Source: a virus. From it: 64,000 bases of DNA. This document shows positions 7,422-16,073 of this stretch, in pieces. The stretch lies in the IMG/VR virus record IMGVR_UViG_3300023110_001595, positions 1-64,000 of that record. One strand, written 5' to 3'. The position numbers and the translations under genes were made by a program. Each line of letters opens with the position of its first letter. Positions within the stretch are counted from its first letter, which is position 1. The notes under the pieces were generated by a model. It was given only the letters and a program-made list of their open reading frames with translations. It did not search any database and was not told where the DNA came from.

Positions 7422-7685
7422 ATGACCGAAAACACACAAACAAATCAAAACGAACTAAACATTCAAGATTTGGCATTGGCAAGAGCAGTTATTGAACTTG
7501 CTACAGAACGTGGTACGTTTAAAGCAAATGAAATTGCTAGTGTCGGTGCTTTATATAATAAACTTGATGCTTTCTTGAAAGAAGTAGAAGCACAAGCAAA
7601 AGCAGCACAAGATGGTGCAGCAGCAGCACAACCGGCTCCTGCTCCAGCAAATACAACAGAAACGGAGGCGACAAATGGCTCTTAA
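7422..7685 (+). CDS. Small hypothetical phage protein, Ala/Pro-rich tail
   Basis: An 87-residue protein with a helical first half (LALARAVIELATERGTFKANE, then VGALYNKLDAFLKEVEAQ) and a low-complexity Ala/Gln/Pro tail (AAQPAPAPANTTETE). The AAGGAG ribosome site precedes the ATG. The end overlaps the start of the next gene at 7675. I see no catalytic motif. A scaffold or assembly helper would fit the composition, but that is a guess. Confidence 0.7.
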   Translation: MTENTQTNQNELNIQDLALARAVIELATERGTFKANEIASVGALYNKLDAFLKEVEAQAKAAQDGAAAAQPAPAPANTTETEATNGS

Positions 7686-8301
7686 ACACGTAGGTAGGAT
7701 TGCCTCAAATCAACGAAAAATAGTAGTAGCATATAGAGTAGTTCCTGGAGATCCTGATTATTGTCTTGTAGTACAAACAGAAAATTTAAGTGCAGAAGAA
7801 CACGATAGTTTGATTAAAGCAGTCGAATCGGCAGCAGGTCAAGAAGCAAACGAATTTGCAGAATGTATGGCAAGAACATATCTTCCTGATGGACGTAATA
7901 TGTTAGCAGGTTTTAGTAGAACAGGCAAACTTAATAAAGTAATGACTAAAGAAGTTGAAATGGTTCCAAATGCAAACAGTGTGATTAATCTTGCAGAACT
8001 TAACAAAACTATTGCAGAGCAGAAAGGTGTAACAGTTGCAGATTTAGCAATCAAAGGCCCAGATGGCGAAACAGTACAGCCAGGTCCTAACGAAACTGAA
8101 TCAGCAGTTGATCCAGTTGCTACTTACACAGAAACACCAGCACAAGACGGCGTTATCACAGATGACCAATTAGCTGCGCAATATCGTTCACAAGCAGATG
8201 CTTTATTCAAAGAAGCAAAGGCACTTCGTGAACAAGCAGAAGAACTTGTACCAACAAAGAAAAAAACTACGGTAAAGAAAAAAGAACCTAGTGAAGCATG
8301 A
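7675..8301 (+). CDS. Hypothetical phage protein (208 aa), basic tail
   Basis: I choose the ATG at 7675 because CGGAGG lies 6 bases upstream. The longer open frame from 7612 runs through the low-complexity end of the previous gene. The 208-residue protein has a compact N-terminal domain (VGRIASNQRKIVVAYRVVPGD; NEFAECMARTYLPDGRNML) and a flexible region rich in Pro, Thr and Glu. It ends in a helical, strongly basic tail (VPTKKKTTVKKKEPSEA). I recognise it only as the kind of conserved uncharacterised protein found in marine T4-like phages. The end overlaps the gene at 8298 (ATGA). Confidence 0.75.
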   Translation: MALKHVGRIASNQRKIVVAYRVVPGDPDYCLVVQTENLSAEEHDSLIKAVESAAGQEANEFAECMARTYLPDGRNMLAGFSRTGKLNKVMTKEVEMVPNANSVINLAELNKTIAEQKGVTVADLAIKGPDGETVQPGPNETESAVDPVATYTETPAQDGVITDDQLAAQYRSQADALFKEAKALREQAEELVPTKKKTTVKKKEPSEA

Positions 8302-8585
8302 CGAACAGAAACGACTACTGGGATAAGATACTCTCAGAAATTGATATGGATTACATTCCAATTGAGTATATGAATACAGTAGTCGTAAAATTTCATGATG
8401 GAAAAGAGTGGGAAATAGACCTAGCTAAACCAAAACAATCCGAATCAGACGTTGAAAAAATATTAGATGACTTTTTCAAAGAATACGAAGATAGTATAAA
8501 TACTGTTGATTTTAGATTAGACCTACATAAATTAAAAAATGATATTTCTAAAAGAACTGCACGTTTTTTAAAAGTAAACAGATGA
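8298..8585 (+). CDS. Small hypothetical acidic phage protein
   Basis: A 95-residue acidic protein (YWDKILSEIDMDYIPIEYM; VEKILDDFFKEYEDSINTV) with no known motif. It is coupled by ATGA overlaps to both neighbours. It contains KFHDGKEWEIDL, which resembles short beta strands, followed by helices. No function can be assigned. Confidence 0.7.
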   Translation: MTNRNDYWDKILSEIDMDYIPIEYMNTVVVKFHDGKEWEIDLAKPKQSESDVEKILDDFFKEYEDSINTVDFRLDLHKLKNDISKRTARFLKVNR

Positions 8586-9142
8586 TTACAAATATTAATA
8601 TTAGTCTTGATTATAAAGAATTAGTCGATACTTATTATAAATTAGATATCGATAGTAAAATAAAAAATAATTACAATCTTAAACAATTAGCAGTGCAGTG
8701 TCGAAATGATGCTACACCAAAAGATCAATTGTCAGAAAGTTGTGGCAGCTTATATTATGATTGGCCTGCATATACTGGAAAAGGTGATATACCATTACGC
8801 AAACAAATATTTGAAGAAGATCAATTCAATACTGTATGTGATATCTTTCAAAATACAATTTTCGAAGAATTAATAGAAAAAATACAACAACAATACGATA
8901 TCATTAGAGGTCGTTTTATGTTATTACAACATAAAACTTGTTTAACATATCATAAAGACCCTAGCAAACGTATTCATATACCAATATATACAAACAACGA
9001 TTGTATGATGATTATAGACGATCAAGTCTATAGATTACCGTTTGGTGCAACATATTTGGTAGATACTACCGTTCCTCATACTGCACTAAATGCAAGTAAA
9101 GACCCTAGAGTGCATCTTGTATTTTGTTTAAATACTGCGTAA
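8582..9142 (+). CDS. 2OG-Fe(II) oxygenase-like protein (Asp/Asn hydroxylase type)
   Basis: A 186-residue protein with the double-stranded beta-helix signature of 2-oxoglutarate/Fe(II) oxygenases of the aspartyl/asparaginyl beta-hydroxylase type. The HxD pair is His124-Lys-Asp126 (TYHKDP), the distal iron ligand is His166 (TVPHTALN), and an Arg suited to 2OG binding follows in DPRVHLVFCL. The spacing fits the family. It shares this plan with the gene at 13495. A peptide or protein hydroxylation role is known for the family, but the substrate here is unknown. It closes the first + strand operon before a late promoter. Confidence 0.7.
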   Translation: MITNINISLDYKELVDTYYKLDIDSKIKNNYNLKQLAVQCRNDATPKDQLSESCGSLYYDWPAYTGKGDIPLRKQIFEEDQFNTVCDIFQNTIFEELIEKIQQQYDIIRGRFMLLQHKTCLTYHKDPSKRIHIPIYTNNDCMMIIDDQVYRLPFGATYLVDTTVPHTALNASKDPRVHLVFCLNTA

Positions 9143-9145
9143 TAT

Positions 9146-9153
9146 GATAAATA
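9146..9153 (+). promoter_or_regulatory. T4-like late promoter box (GATAAATA)
   Basis: GATAAATA followed by TATAAAAC lies 32 bases before the ATG of the fibre-like gene at 9185, with TAGGAG as ribosome site. A late promoter in front of a virion gene is the expected arrangement. Confidence 0.65.
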
Positions 9154-9184
9154 TATAAAACAGTACATTACCTAGGAGACTATA

Positions 9185-10291
9185 ATGGCTTTAAAGCTAA
9201 GACGCGGATTAAGTGCAAACCGTACAGATATTGTGCCTTCAGAAGGCGAATTAATCTATACAACAGATACCAAATTAATTTATGTAGGTGACGGAACCAC
9301 ACCAGGTGGTAACGTTGTAACCGCAAGTGGCGGAGGCGGTGGTAGCATTACTGGTATTACTGATAACACAACAGGTCCAGTATTGACTTTAAACAACACA
9401 AATATTCAAACAGGAGTTACTTTAGAATTAGGTGCAGATATTGATCTTAATCAATATGATATTACAGGAGAAGGTGATATTACTGTTACAGGTGATTTGA
9501 GTGTAACAGGTTTAGGGTCAGGTATAGTTTCAGCTAATGCAGTTAATACTTCTACATTGTCAGTAGCGCAAGGTATTACAGCAGATATTAAAGGTAGTGT
9601 TTTTGGTGATGACAGCAGTGTAATTGTAAGCGGTATAGATGGTAGTGTAATAGCAAGTTCTTTGACAACTGATGAAATATTTGTAGACGGTGTAACTTTA
9701 AATATAAATAATCCTACTTCATCTAATGCCCAAATTACTGCAAAGATAGCTAGTGATAATGATGTAAGCCTGGTAAATTTAGTTAGAGAGGCACAAACTG
9801 ATATCAGTGGTGACACGTTACCATATGGTAGAATTGCTTTTACTAGAGATGACAGTGTAGGTGAAGCTACTACATCATTTATTCAAGGCGGTAGAGATAC
9901 CATTGTTATTGCCTGTGATCCGAGTAGTACATTTAGTGCTCCATATAACTTGATATTCCAAAATGGTAGATTTGGCATAGGCGCCTTAACTCCTTCAGTA
10001 GAATTAGATGTTGTAGGTGATGCAAATATCTCAGGAACACTTACAGCAGGTGATGTTGTATCAAATGCAGCAGGCACACCTGCTATTACTTCAACAAGCG
10101 ATCTTACAATTACCGTAGCAGGCAGAGCCGAAATTACAGGTGGAACATTTAAATTAGCAAATTTAACAGATACAGAACGTGATGCAATTACTGCTGAAAA
10201 CGGAGATATGATTTATAACACGGATGATAATACAATACAAGCATATGTAAATGGTGCTTGGTATAGAATTGATACTTCTCCTATAGTATAA
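9185..10291 (+). CDS. Tail-fibre-like virion protein
   Basis: A 368-residue structural protein. The N-terminus (LKLRRGLSANRTDIVPSEGE, then IYTTDTKLIYVGDG) is the short module that opens many phage fibre and tropism proteins (Mtd-N-like). A Gly-rich hinge (SGGGGGS) leads to a Thr/Gly/Val repeat-like beta region (GDITVTGDLSVTGLGSG) typical of trimeric fibres. The C-terminus (MIYNTDDNTIQAYVNGAWY) is shared in style with the end of the fibre at 40367 (MIIFNQNTNKFQGYTGSSW). It is driven by the late box at 9146 and is directly followed by the subtilase gene, suggesting that both are virion-associated. Confidence 0.75.
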   Translation: MALKLRRGLSANRTDIVPSEGELIYTTDTKLIYVGDGTTPGGNVVTASGGGGGSITGITDNTTGPVLTLNNTNIQTGVTLELGADIDLNQYDITGEGDITVTGDLSVTGLGSGIVSANAVNTSTLSVAQGITADIKGSVFGDDSSVIVSGIDGSVIASSLTTDEIFVDGVTLNINNPTSSNAQITAKIASDNDVSLVNLVREAQTDISGDTLPYGRIAFTRDDSVGEATTSFIQGGRDTIVIACDPSSTFSAPYNLIFQNGRFGIGALTPSVELDVVGDANISGTLTAGDVVSNAAGTPAITSTSDLTITVAGRAEITGGTFKLANLTDTERDAITAENGDMIYNTDDNTIQAYVNGAWYRIDTSPIV

Positions 10292-10300
10292 GGATTTAGA

Positions 10301-12694
10301 ATGACTGAAAAATATTATCAACTAGGTGCGAACAATGCATCAGATTTTGAAAGTCTACATTACTTGCTTTGCTCGGCAACAAATAGTATAGAAAATATAC
10401 CTAATAGAGAATGTACTTGTCACGATGATAAATTACATTCTCCTACAAGAGGCACATTTTTACTCACAGATGAAGAAGCAGCAGTATTAAAAAATGATGC
10501 AAGAGTAAAATTTATCAACATCGATTATGCACTATATCCAGATGATTATAAAGCACCACCAGATGAAATCCAAGCAACAAGTGCTGAATTACTCACAAGA
10601 TATACAGGTAATGTAAAAATTTATAGAGAACACGAAAACAGTGATACTCTTCCTGGTACACCCGATAGCACCGATTATAATCGAGGACCATGGAGTTTAA
10701 CACGTCATGCACAAAAATTAGATCCTTGGGTGGATGAAAGTAGAACAGACAATTATGTCTATTCAGCAAACCCTACACAATATGGCGACGGTGCTGATGT
10801 AGATGTGATAGTTGCAGATGACGGTGGCGGATGGATAGGACACCCTGAATTTCAAAACAACTGTACAGGTGGTAGTGCACCTGATGGTTATACAGGTGGA
10901 AACAAATTACCGGGTAATGGAACTTGTGATGTATTAGATATTGTCCTAGATGCACCATATTATTTAGATCCTGATTATTTTGATGCCGATGCTGGCAACC
11001 GTCTAGAAACACGTTGGGACGGCACAACTGTTCCTGTAGAAAGTTTTGCAAGAGGATGGTGGACAAGCACTGATAACCGAAGTGCAACATTCAATGCTGC
11101 ATATCCAAGTGCAGGTGTTATATCGTCAGTAAACAGCAGCTACACTAGGGCTTATTGTAATGGTAGTAACACTGCACAGAGTAGTGTAGGGCAGCATTGT
11201 ACGCCCTGTATGGCGCTTACATACGGTAGAACACAAGGGTGGGCATACAATGCTAATAAATGGGTATTAAACTTGTATGGTGGCAACGGATCTGACATTG
11301 AACAAGGTTTTGATATGCAGAAAATTTTTCATAACACAAAACCTGTAAATCCAAAATATGGAACACAAGATCCAACTGTAAGTTCAAACAGTTGGGGGTA
11401 TCGTTCAAGCAAAGGTACAACAGGCGGGTACTATCATTTCCGTACAGATGCTCCTGTTCAATACGGTGGTATAAGTGACGAACCTTTGTTCATTTCTCAT
11501 ATGGGTGTTACAGGGGATGCAGGACGCTGGAAGTCGGAAATGAAAACAAACTCTTACACAACTGCACTAGATGAATTAATCGACTCTGGTGTAATTTTTG
11601 TATGTGCAGCTGGCAACAGTAATCAAAAACAAGTAAACTGGGATCATCAAGATTTTGACAATTATGTAAGTGATATATCAACAAGAACAATTGAAGACTC
11701 ATCATATGATGAATTTGGTATCGAAGTTACAGGAACAACCAACAGACGAGGTTTTCCACAACAAGGTGGATTAACACTAGGCGAAGGTAGTACCTTTGCA
11801 TTCAATGCAACTGCACCTGGAGGCACTGCATACTATAGAATTGTAGGCACAGATAGAACAGGTGCTATCGATTACAATAACGGTCCAATTACAATGCGAG
11901 CCGGTGATACAATAGAACTTACAAACGATGCGGATTCAAGCCATACTATGTTTATTAAGACATCAGCAACTACAGGTGCAAGTGATCAAGTAACTGGTGC
12001 AACAGGGCAAGGTGCTCATAGTGGATCTACAATAACTTGGACACCTACAAGCACTGGAACATATTATTATAGATGCTTGAACCATGCAAGTATGGGTGGA
12101 GAAATTGTAGTTACAGCAAGAGAGCAAACATACAAAACTATAAACATCGGTGCTCTTGATGACGAGTATGCTACAGGCAACTTAGAACGCAAAGTAAACT
12201 ATAGCGACAGAGGCGAAGGCATAGATGCTTATTTTGCAGCAGATGGTATTTTAGCAGCAAATAAATCTTACACAAGTGAAGGAAGATATCCTGACACATA
12301 TCCTGGATTCACAGCTAACAGTGGTAGTGGTGCAGGAATTCCAGAAGACTGCGCCTTTAGTGGCACTAGTGCAGCCTGTCCTGTAGGTGCAGGATTTATT
12401 TCAACTCTTGTAGGACTAAATCGTAATTGGACATACACAGATGTAAAAAGTTATTTTGCAAATTTAGACGACCAAGATCCTAGCGATTTTTATATAGGCA
12501 CAGAATCAACAAGTGCCACCGATAGCAACTGGAGTGATTACAATAGTTTAGAAGGTGGACCAGCTAAGGTTGGGTATCAAAATGCTGCTGCTATTAACCA
12601 AACAACTTTCCCAAAAAGAAGTGCTACAATTACTAATTTAAATATTACTGGTTTAAATATTAGTAGAGTAAATAAATTTGACAGAGGCAGATAA
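10301..12694 (+). CDS. Subtilisin-like serine protease with inserted cupredoxin-like domain
   Basis: A 797-residue S8-family (subtilase) protein. The catalytic Asp lies in VDVIVADDGG (about residue 173), the His in VGQHCTPCMALTYG (about 297), the oxyanion Asn in FVCAAGNSNQ (about 436) and the Ser in FSGTSAACPVGAG (about 690). Between Asn and Ser, residues of about 490-605 form an extra beta domain (MRAGDTIELTNDADSSHTMF and then YYYRCLNHASMGGEIVV) with the His, Cys, His, Met spacing of a type-1 copper (plastocyanin-like) site. There is no signal peptide. The position beside a fibre gene suggests a virion-borne protease that cuts host surface or phage structural proteins. Confidence 0.8.
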   Translation: MTEKYYQLGANNASDFESLHYLLCSATNSIENIPNRECTCHDDKLHSPTRGTFLLTDEEAAVLKNDARVKFINIDYALYPDDYKAPPDEIQATSAELLTRYTGNVKIYREHENSDTLPGTPDSTDYNRGPWSLTRHAQKLDPWVDESRTDNYVYSANPTQYGDGADVDVIVADDGGGWIGHPEFQNNCTGGSAPDGYTGGNKLPGNGTCDVLDIVLDAPYYLDPDYFDADAGNRLETRWDGTTVPVESFARGWWTSTDNRSATFNAAYPSAGVISSVNSSYTRAYCNGSNTAQSSVGQHCTPCMALTYGRTQGWAYNANKWVLNLYGGNGSDIEQGFDMQKIFHNTKPVNPKYGTQDPTVSSNSWGYRSSKGTTGGYYHFRTDAPVQYGGISDEPLFISHMGVTGDAGRWKSEMKTNSYTTALDELIDSGVIFVCAAGNSNQKQVNWDHQDFDNYVSDISTRTIEDSSYDEFGIEVTGTTNRRGFPQQGGLTLGEGSTFAFNATAPGGTAYYRIVGTDRTGAIDYNNGPITMRAGDTIELTNDADSSHTMFIKTSATTGASDQVTGATGQGAHSGSTITWTPTSTGTYYYRCLNHASMGGEIVVTAREQTYKTINIGALDDEYATGNLERKVNYSDRGEGIDAYFAADGILAANKSYTSEGRYPDTYPGFTANSGSGAGIPEDCAFSGTSAACPVGAGFISTLVGLNRNWTYTDVKSYFANLDDQDPSDFYIGTESTSATDSNWSDYNSLEGGPAKVGYQNAAAINQTTFPKRSATITNLNITGLNISRVNKFDRGR

Positions 12695-12706
12695 GTATGC
12701 TATATT
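12678..12706 (+). promoter_or_regulatory. Sigma70-like promoter TTGACA-N17-TATATT
   Basis: TTGACA (12678-12683, inside the last codons of the subtilase gene) and TATATT (12701-12706) have a 17-base spacer, 29 bases before the desaturase ATG at 12736. It starts the desaturase/oxygenase operon. Confidence 0.7.
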
Positions 12707-12735
12707 AAATGTAGTACATTTGTATAGGACTATCA

Positions 12736-13455
12736 ATGAATATTAGATTCCAAATATTTGGATTACAAATTTTATCATATCTATCAATCATACCTATGAT
12801 TATTTTTGCAAGTTGGTGGCAATGGCTAATTGCTGTATTCTTGTACTTTGTGTTTAATGGATTAGGCATGATTATGACATATCATCGATTGTTAACACAC
12901 AGAAGTTTTACTTGTCCTAAATGGTTAGAATATATACTTGCTTTTGTTACAACTTTTAGTTTCACTGGTAGTGCCATTACTTGGATAGCAATACATAGAA
13001 AGCATCATAAATTTGCAGATACAGACAAAGATCCGCACAGTCCGGATCATTTAGGATTTTGGAGAGTGCAATTTTTTACTGCGTTTGCCGAAGTAGAAGG
13101 TAGATATGCTACAGATTTAATGCGTGATCGTTTTTACAAATGGCAGCACAAATATTACACAACAATTTGCTATGCAACAATTTTAGTATTTACATTTATA
13201 GATCCAATGTTGTTAATATACGGATTATTGTTTCCAGCAGCACTAACATTGTTTTTTGGAACCTTAGTATTAAGTTGGGCACACAAAGATTATAAACCTA
13301 GAACAGTTATTTGGTTGGCATTAATTACATTTGGTGATGCTTTCCACGATGTGCATCATGATTATCCTAACAAATATAGACTACATAAATATGACCTGAT
13401 TGGATGGATTATTGAAAAAGTATTCGTCAGAAATAAAACCACACCTGTGGTCTAA
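12736..13455 (+). CDS. Membrane fatty-acid desaturase (delta-9 type)
   Basis: A 239-residue integral membrane di-iron desaturase. All three histidine boxes are present: HRLLTH (His50...His55), HRKHH (His87, His90, His91) and HDVHH (His204, His207, His208). Hydrophobic spans lie at about 10-45, 65-85 and 150-190, the usual acyl-CoA/acyl-lipid desaturase topology. It would introduce a double bond in host membrane acyl chains. Cyanophage desaturases are known. It heads an operon of 2OG oxygenases and glycan enzymes, and a second desaturase gene lies at 16074. The product is shorter than most bacterial desaturases but looks complete. Confidence 0.85.
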   Translation: MNIRFQIFGLQILSYLSIIPMIIFASWWQWLIAVFLYFVFNGLGMIMTYHRLLTHRSFTCPKWLEYILAFVTTFSFTGSAITWIAIHRKHHKFADTDKDPHSPDHLGFWRVQFFTAFAEVEGRYATDLMRDRFYKWQHKYYTTICYATILVFTFIDPMLLIYGLLFPAALTLFFGTLVLSWAHKDYKPRTVIWLALITFGDAFHDVHHDYPNKYRLHKYDLIGWIIEKVFVRNKTTPVV

Positions 13456-13494
13456 AGGATTAAATAAAGTTGGAGAAGTATATTGGAGGTTAAA

Positions 13495-14208
13495 ATGTCT
13501 ACAAGCTGGAAAGGACGCCACGAATTACCAGTCATTGCACGACTTGATTACAGATTTGACATCAAAAGACTCAAAGAAGAACTAAATCAGTTTGCAGCAG
13601 ATAAGATTTGGGACGGGCTAGGTAGCGATTATGCTCATATGTGTGAAACACATACAAAACTTCCAAAAATGTTTTTCAAAGAAGAAGAACTAGAGGAAGT
13701 TAATTGTGTTTGTGATTTAGATTGGAAAACGTCTAGTTATCAACAATTAAGTTTAACTGAGTTTGACGAATCGTATGATATTAGCCAACGCACAGAATTA
13801 AGTGGTAGTGCTTGGGATACAAGAGTAGCAAAACGTGATCCTAAAGCAGATGAACGCTGGTATAGAAAAGTTAAAGACGATGTGCCTTCGTATTTGCGTG
13901 AGGTTTTAGACACGTTTACAGGGTCGCACAGAACTCGATTTGCAAATTTAGCACCACATAGTGAAGTTAAGCCTCATATAGACTATGACACACTTTATGG
14001 AATAAGACTACACATTGCATTAGAAACTAATGATAAATGTTTTAATGGCGGGTGGGATAAAGATGGCAAAGAATATAAAGAGCACATTCCTGCTGATGGT
14101 AGTGTTTGGATGGTTAATCCTGGGGTCAAACATTATGCAGTAAACGGAGGCAATACTCCACGCAATCATTTAATAATAAGTTTAGATAGTCAAAAGGTTC
14201 TTATGTGA
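13495..14208 (+). CDS. 2OG-Fe(II) oxygenase, Asp/Asn beta-hydroxylase-like
   Basis: A 237-residue protein starting at the ATG at 13495, which has GGAGG 7 bases upstream. A TTG at 13483 is less likely. Iron ligands are visible as His161-Ile-Asp163 (KPHIDYDTLYG) and His213 (GVKHYAVN), followed by an Arg (TPRNHLIIS) that would bind 2-oxoglutarate. The N-terminal 110 residues are a helical/charged extension including SDYAHMCETHTKLPKM. The family hydroxylates Asp or Asn side chains or, in some members, small molecules. The stop overlaps the GTG of the next gene. Confidence 0.75.
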   Translation: MSTSWKGRHELPVIARLDYRFDIKRLKEELNQFAADKIWDGLGSDYAHMCETHTKLPKMFFKEEELEEVNCVCDLDWKTSSYQQLSLTEFDESYDISQRTELSGSAWDTRVAKRDPKADERWYRKVKDDVPSYLREVLDTFTGSHRTRFANLAPHSEVKPHIDYDTLYGIRLHIALETNDKCFNGGWDKDGKEYKEHIPADGSVWMVNPGVKHYAVNGGNTPRNHLIISLDSQKVLM

Positions 14209-14690
14209 AATACAAACATTATCATGTGATTGGTTTACAAAGAACTGGAACAAACTGGTTACACGCTACTGTAAAAGAAAACTTTGAGGTAACACGCAAA
14301 CAAACATTTTGGAAACATTTAACACCTTTGGGACAAAATCCTAATTATCACAATATACACGGACCTTTGGGTTCATTGCTAGAACTTGATCCAGATGTAT
14401 TTTACATAGTAACCTGTAAAAATTTTGATGCATGGTGTCAATCTATAAAAAAACGTAGAGTAGATTTTTGGATATCTCATAATTTTCCTAACAGTGAAGA
14501 AAAGAAAACAGAGGATATTTATTACGCTTGGGTCAAATGGAAAAATAATAATATAAACAAAAAAAATTTTTTCTATAAAAATTATGAAGATTGGAATAAA
14601 AATTGGAAAACATATTTTTCGGAAATAGAAAAAATTACAGGTTGGCAAAAGAAATATGATAATTATATTACAATAAATAAAAGGTTTTAA
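14205..14690 (+). CDS. Sulfotransferase-like P-loop protein
   Basis: This 161-residue protein starts with GTG at 14205, overlapping the previous stop. The N-terminus HYHVIGLQRTGTNWLHATV has the spacing of the 5'-phosphosulfate-binding loop of PAPS-dependent sulfotransferases (GxxRTGTxxL), after a beta strand. The middle (FYIVTCKNFDAWCQSIKKRR) is in the place of the 3'-phosphate-binding strand and helix. It is shorter than most sulfotransferases (about 250-300) and could be a minimal or degenerate member. Context with a glycosyltransferase and oxygenases suggests tailoring of a glycan or lipid. Confidence 0.55.
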   Translation: MKYKHYHVIGLQRTGTNWLHATVKENFEVTRKQTFWKHLTPLGQNPNYHNIHGPLGSLLELDPDVFYIVTCKNFDAWCQSIKKRRVDFWISHNFPNSEEKKTEDIYYAWVKWKNNNINKKNFFYKNYEDWNKNWKTYFSEIEKITGWQKKYDNYITINKRF

Positions 14691-14692
14691 TA

Positions 14693-15283
14693 ATGTATGT
14701 AAAAGAAATTAATAATCCTATAATTCACGAAGTATTTGAAGCAATTAAAGGTGTATGGAATCTTGTGCAAAATGACAATCGTTTTCAAGGTAAGTACAAA
14801 TATATGCATTATGCAGGATCTACAGAAGAAACTGTAGAAATTATTTACGATAAATTTCCTCTTTTACTTGATTTCAGAATGAAACTTGATTTAACGCCAG
14901 GTATTTTATTTTTATCTTATAATGATCCGTCAAAGCAACTTTATCAATGTGATCCCCATAACCATGATAAAGAAGGAAGTTTATTTTTTCCTGTTGTACA
15001 TAGTGAAGGAGCGGGCACAGCATTTTATAATCCTCCAGAAGATAAAATTTATGACGTAGATAGGATTGCTCCAGGTGGTATAGAATATACAATTCAACAT
15101 TGCAATTGGTTTGAACCTGCTGAAGTGCATAATATGTCAACACCTCATATTATGAATACAAAAATACTTCATGGAGCATATGAACTTATACCAGATTACC
15201 CCGATAATCATTATAGAGTAGCTTGTAATTGGCAGTCAAACATATCGTTTAACGAAATAGATAGAATTTTACATGATACCTAA
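14693..15283 (+). CDS. Cupin / 2OG oxygenase-like hypothetical protein
   Basis: A 196-residue protein whose pattern suggests a double-stranded beta-helix enzyme. CDPHNHDKEGSLFFPVVHSEG (His89, His91, Asp92) is followed by ILHGAYEL with another His and by YRVACNW with an Arg near the end. The spacing resembles the neighbouring 2OG-Fe(II) oxygenases, but the first motif is HxHD rather than a clean HxD, so a metal-cupin role is also possible. It starts 3 bases after the previous stop and overlaps the glycosyltransferase start by 11 bases. Confidence 0.5.
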   Translation: MYVKEINNPIIHEVFEAIKGVWNLVQNDNRFQGKYKYMHYAGSTEETVEIIYDKFPLLLDFRMKLDLTPGILFLSYNDPSKQLYQCDPHNHDKEGSLFFPVVHSEGAGTAFYNPPEDKIYDVDRIAPGGIEYTIQHCNWFEPAEVHNMSTPHIMNTKILHGAYELIPDYPDNHYRVACNWQSNISFNEIDRILHDT

Positions 15284-16070
15284 TGTTCTTCATAATGTCT
15301 GGATAGGTGAAAAAATACCTACTTTTAATTTTACATTAAGTTGGCGTGATGCTATGCCAAACTTTAGAATTATTAATTGGCGTGACGAAAACATCGAATC
15401 AGAATTTAAAAACGACAAAACTTATAGGTATTTAAAGAAACACTATGGTCCAACTATGATTTCAGATTATATTAGGTTATGTATTTTAAAAAAATATGGA
15501 GGAGTGTATGCAGATTTAGATGTTATGTTTTTAAAAGATATAAAAAATTTTTTGAATACTCCTGCTTTTTGCACCTATCAATTTCCGCATATACCGGAGA
15601 ACAAAAAACTAAAAAAAACACCAACAGGTTTGAGTTTGAGAGATTGCGTAAAGAACTTTGTAAATGTTTATAATTTTTACAATACAGACATATATCTTTG
15701 TAATAATTTAATAGGCAGTGAACCAGGCGGACAATTTATAAATGAAATGTTAGATGCTTTTTTAGAACAATTAGATTTGCCTGTAGATAAAAGATTTAGT
15801 TATGTAGATTATGGTAATGGACCTATGCTAACAACATATGTTGCAAAAAAATTCTGCGATGTTAATGGATATACCGAACATAGAGAACAGGTATCGATTT
15901 ATCAAAGCGATATATTTCATCCTACAAACTATATACAATATAAAGATGCAAACGTAAAAAGACAATTGAAAAACACATTAAAAGAACAAATTTTAAAAGC
16001 AAAACAATCAAATAGTTATGCATTGCATATCCAAGGATCAGAAGAAGTAGATTTATATCTAGAAGGTTAA
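15273..16070 (+). CDS. DXD-motif glycosyltransferase (capsular/OCH1-like)
   Basis: A 265-residue GT-A-type glycosyltransferase of the 'sugar-binding region containing DXD' group. It opens with IPNVLHNVWIGEKIP, typical of the family. The segment MISDYIRLCILKKYGG is followed by VYADLDVMF, where Asp81-x-Asp83 is the metal/nucleotide-sugar motif. Family members add hexoses to glycans or toxins' targets in the cytoplasm. Here it is co-translated with 2OG oxygenase-like genes, a desaturase and downstream radical SAM genes. The acceptor is unknown. Confidence 0.8.
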   Translation: MIPNVLHNVWIGEKIPTFNFTLSWRDAMPNFRIINWRDENIESEFKNDKTYRYLKKHYGPTMISDYIRLCILKKYGGVYADLDVMFLKDIKNFLNTPAFCTYQFPHIPENKKLKKTPTGLSLRDCVKNFVNVYNFYNTDIYLCNNLIGSEPGGQFINEMLDAFLEQLDLPVDKRFSYVDYGNGPMLTTYVAKKFCDVNGYTEHREQVSIYQSDIFHPTNYIQYKDANVKRQLKNTLKEQILKAKQSNSYALHIQGSEEVDLYLEG

Positions 16071-16073
16071 AAA

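Noticed and set aside
7612-7674. Longer start for the gene at 7675
   Set aside because: The added part is the other frame of an Ala/Gln low-complexity region, and a clear ribosome site precedes 7675.
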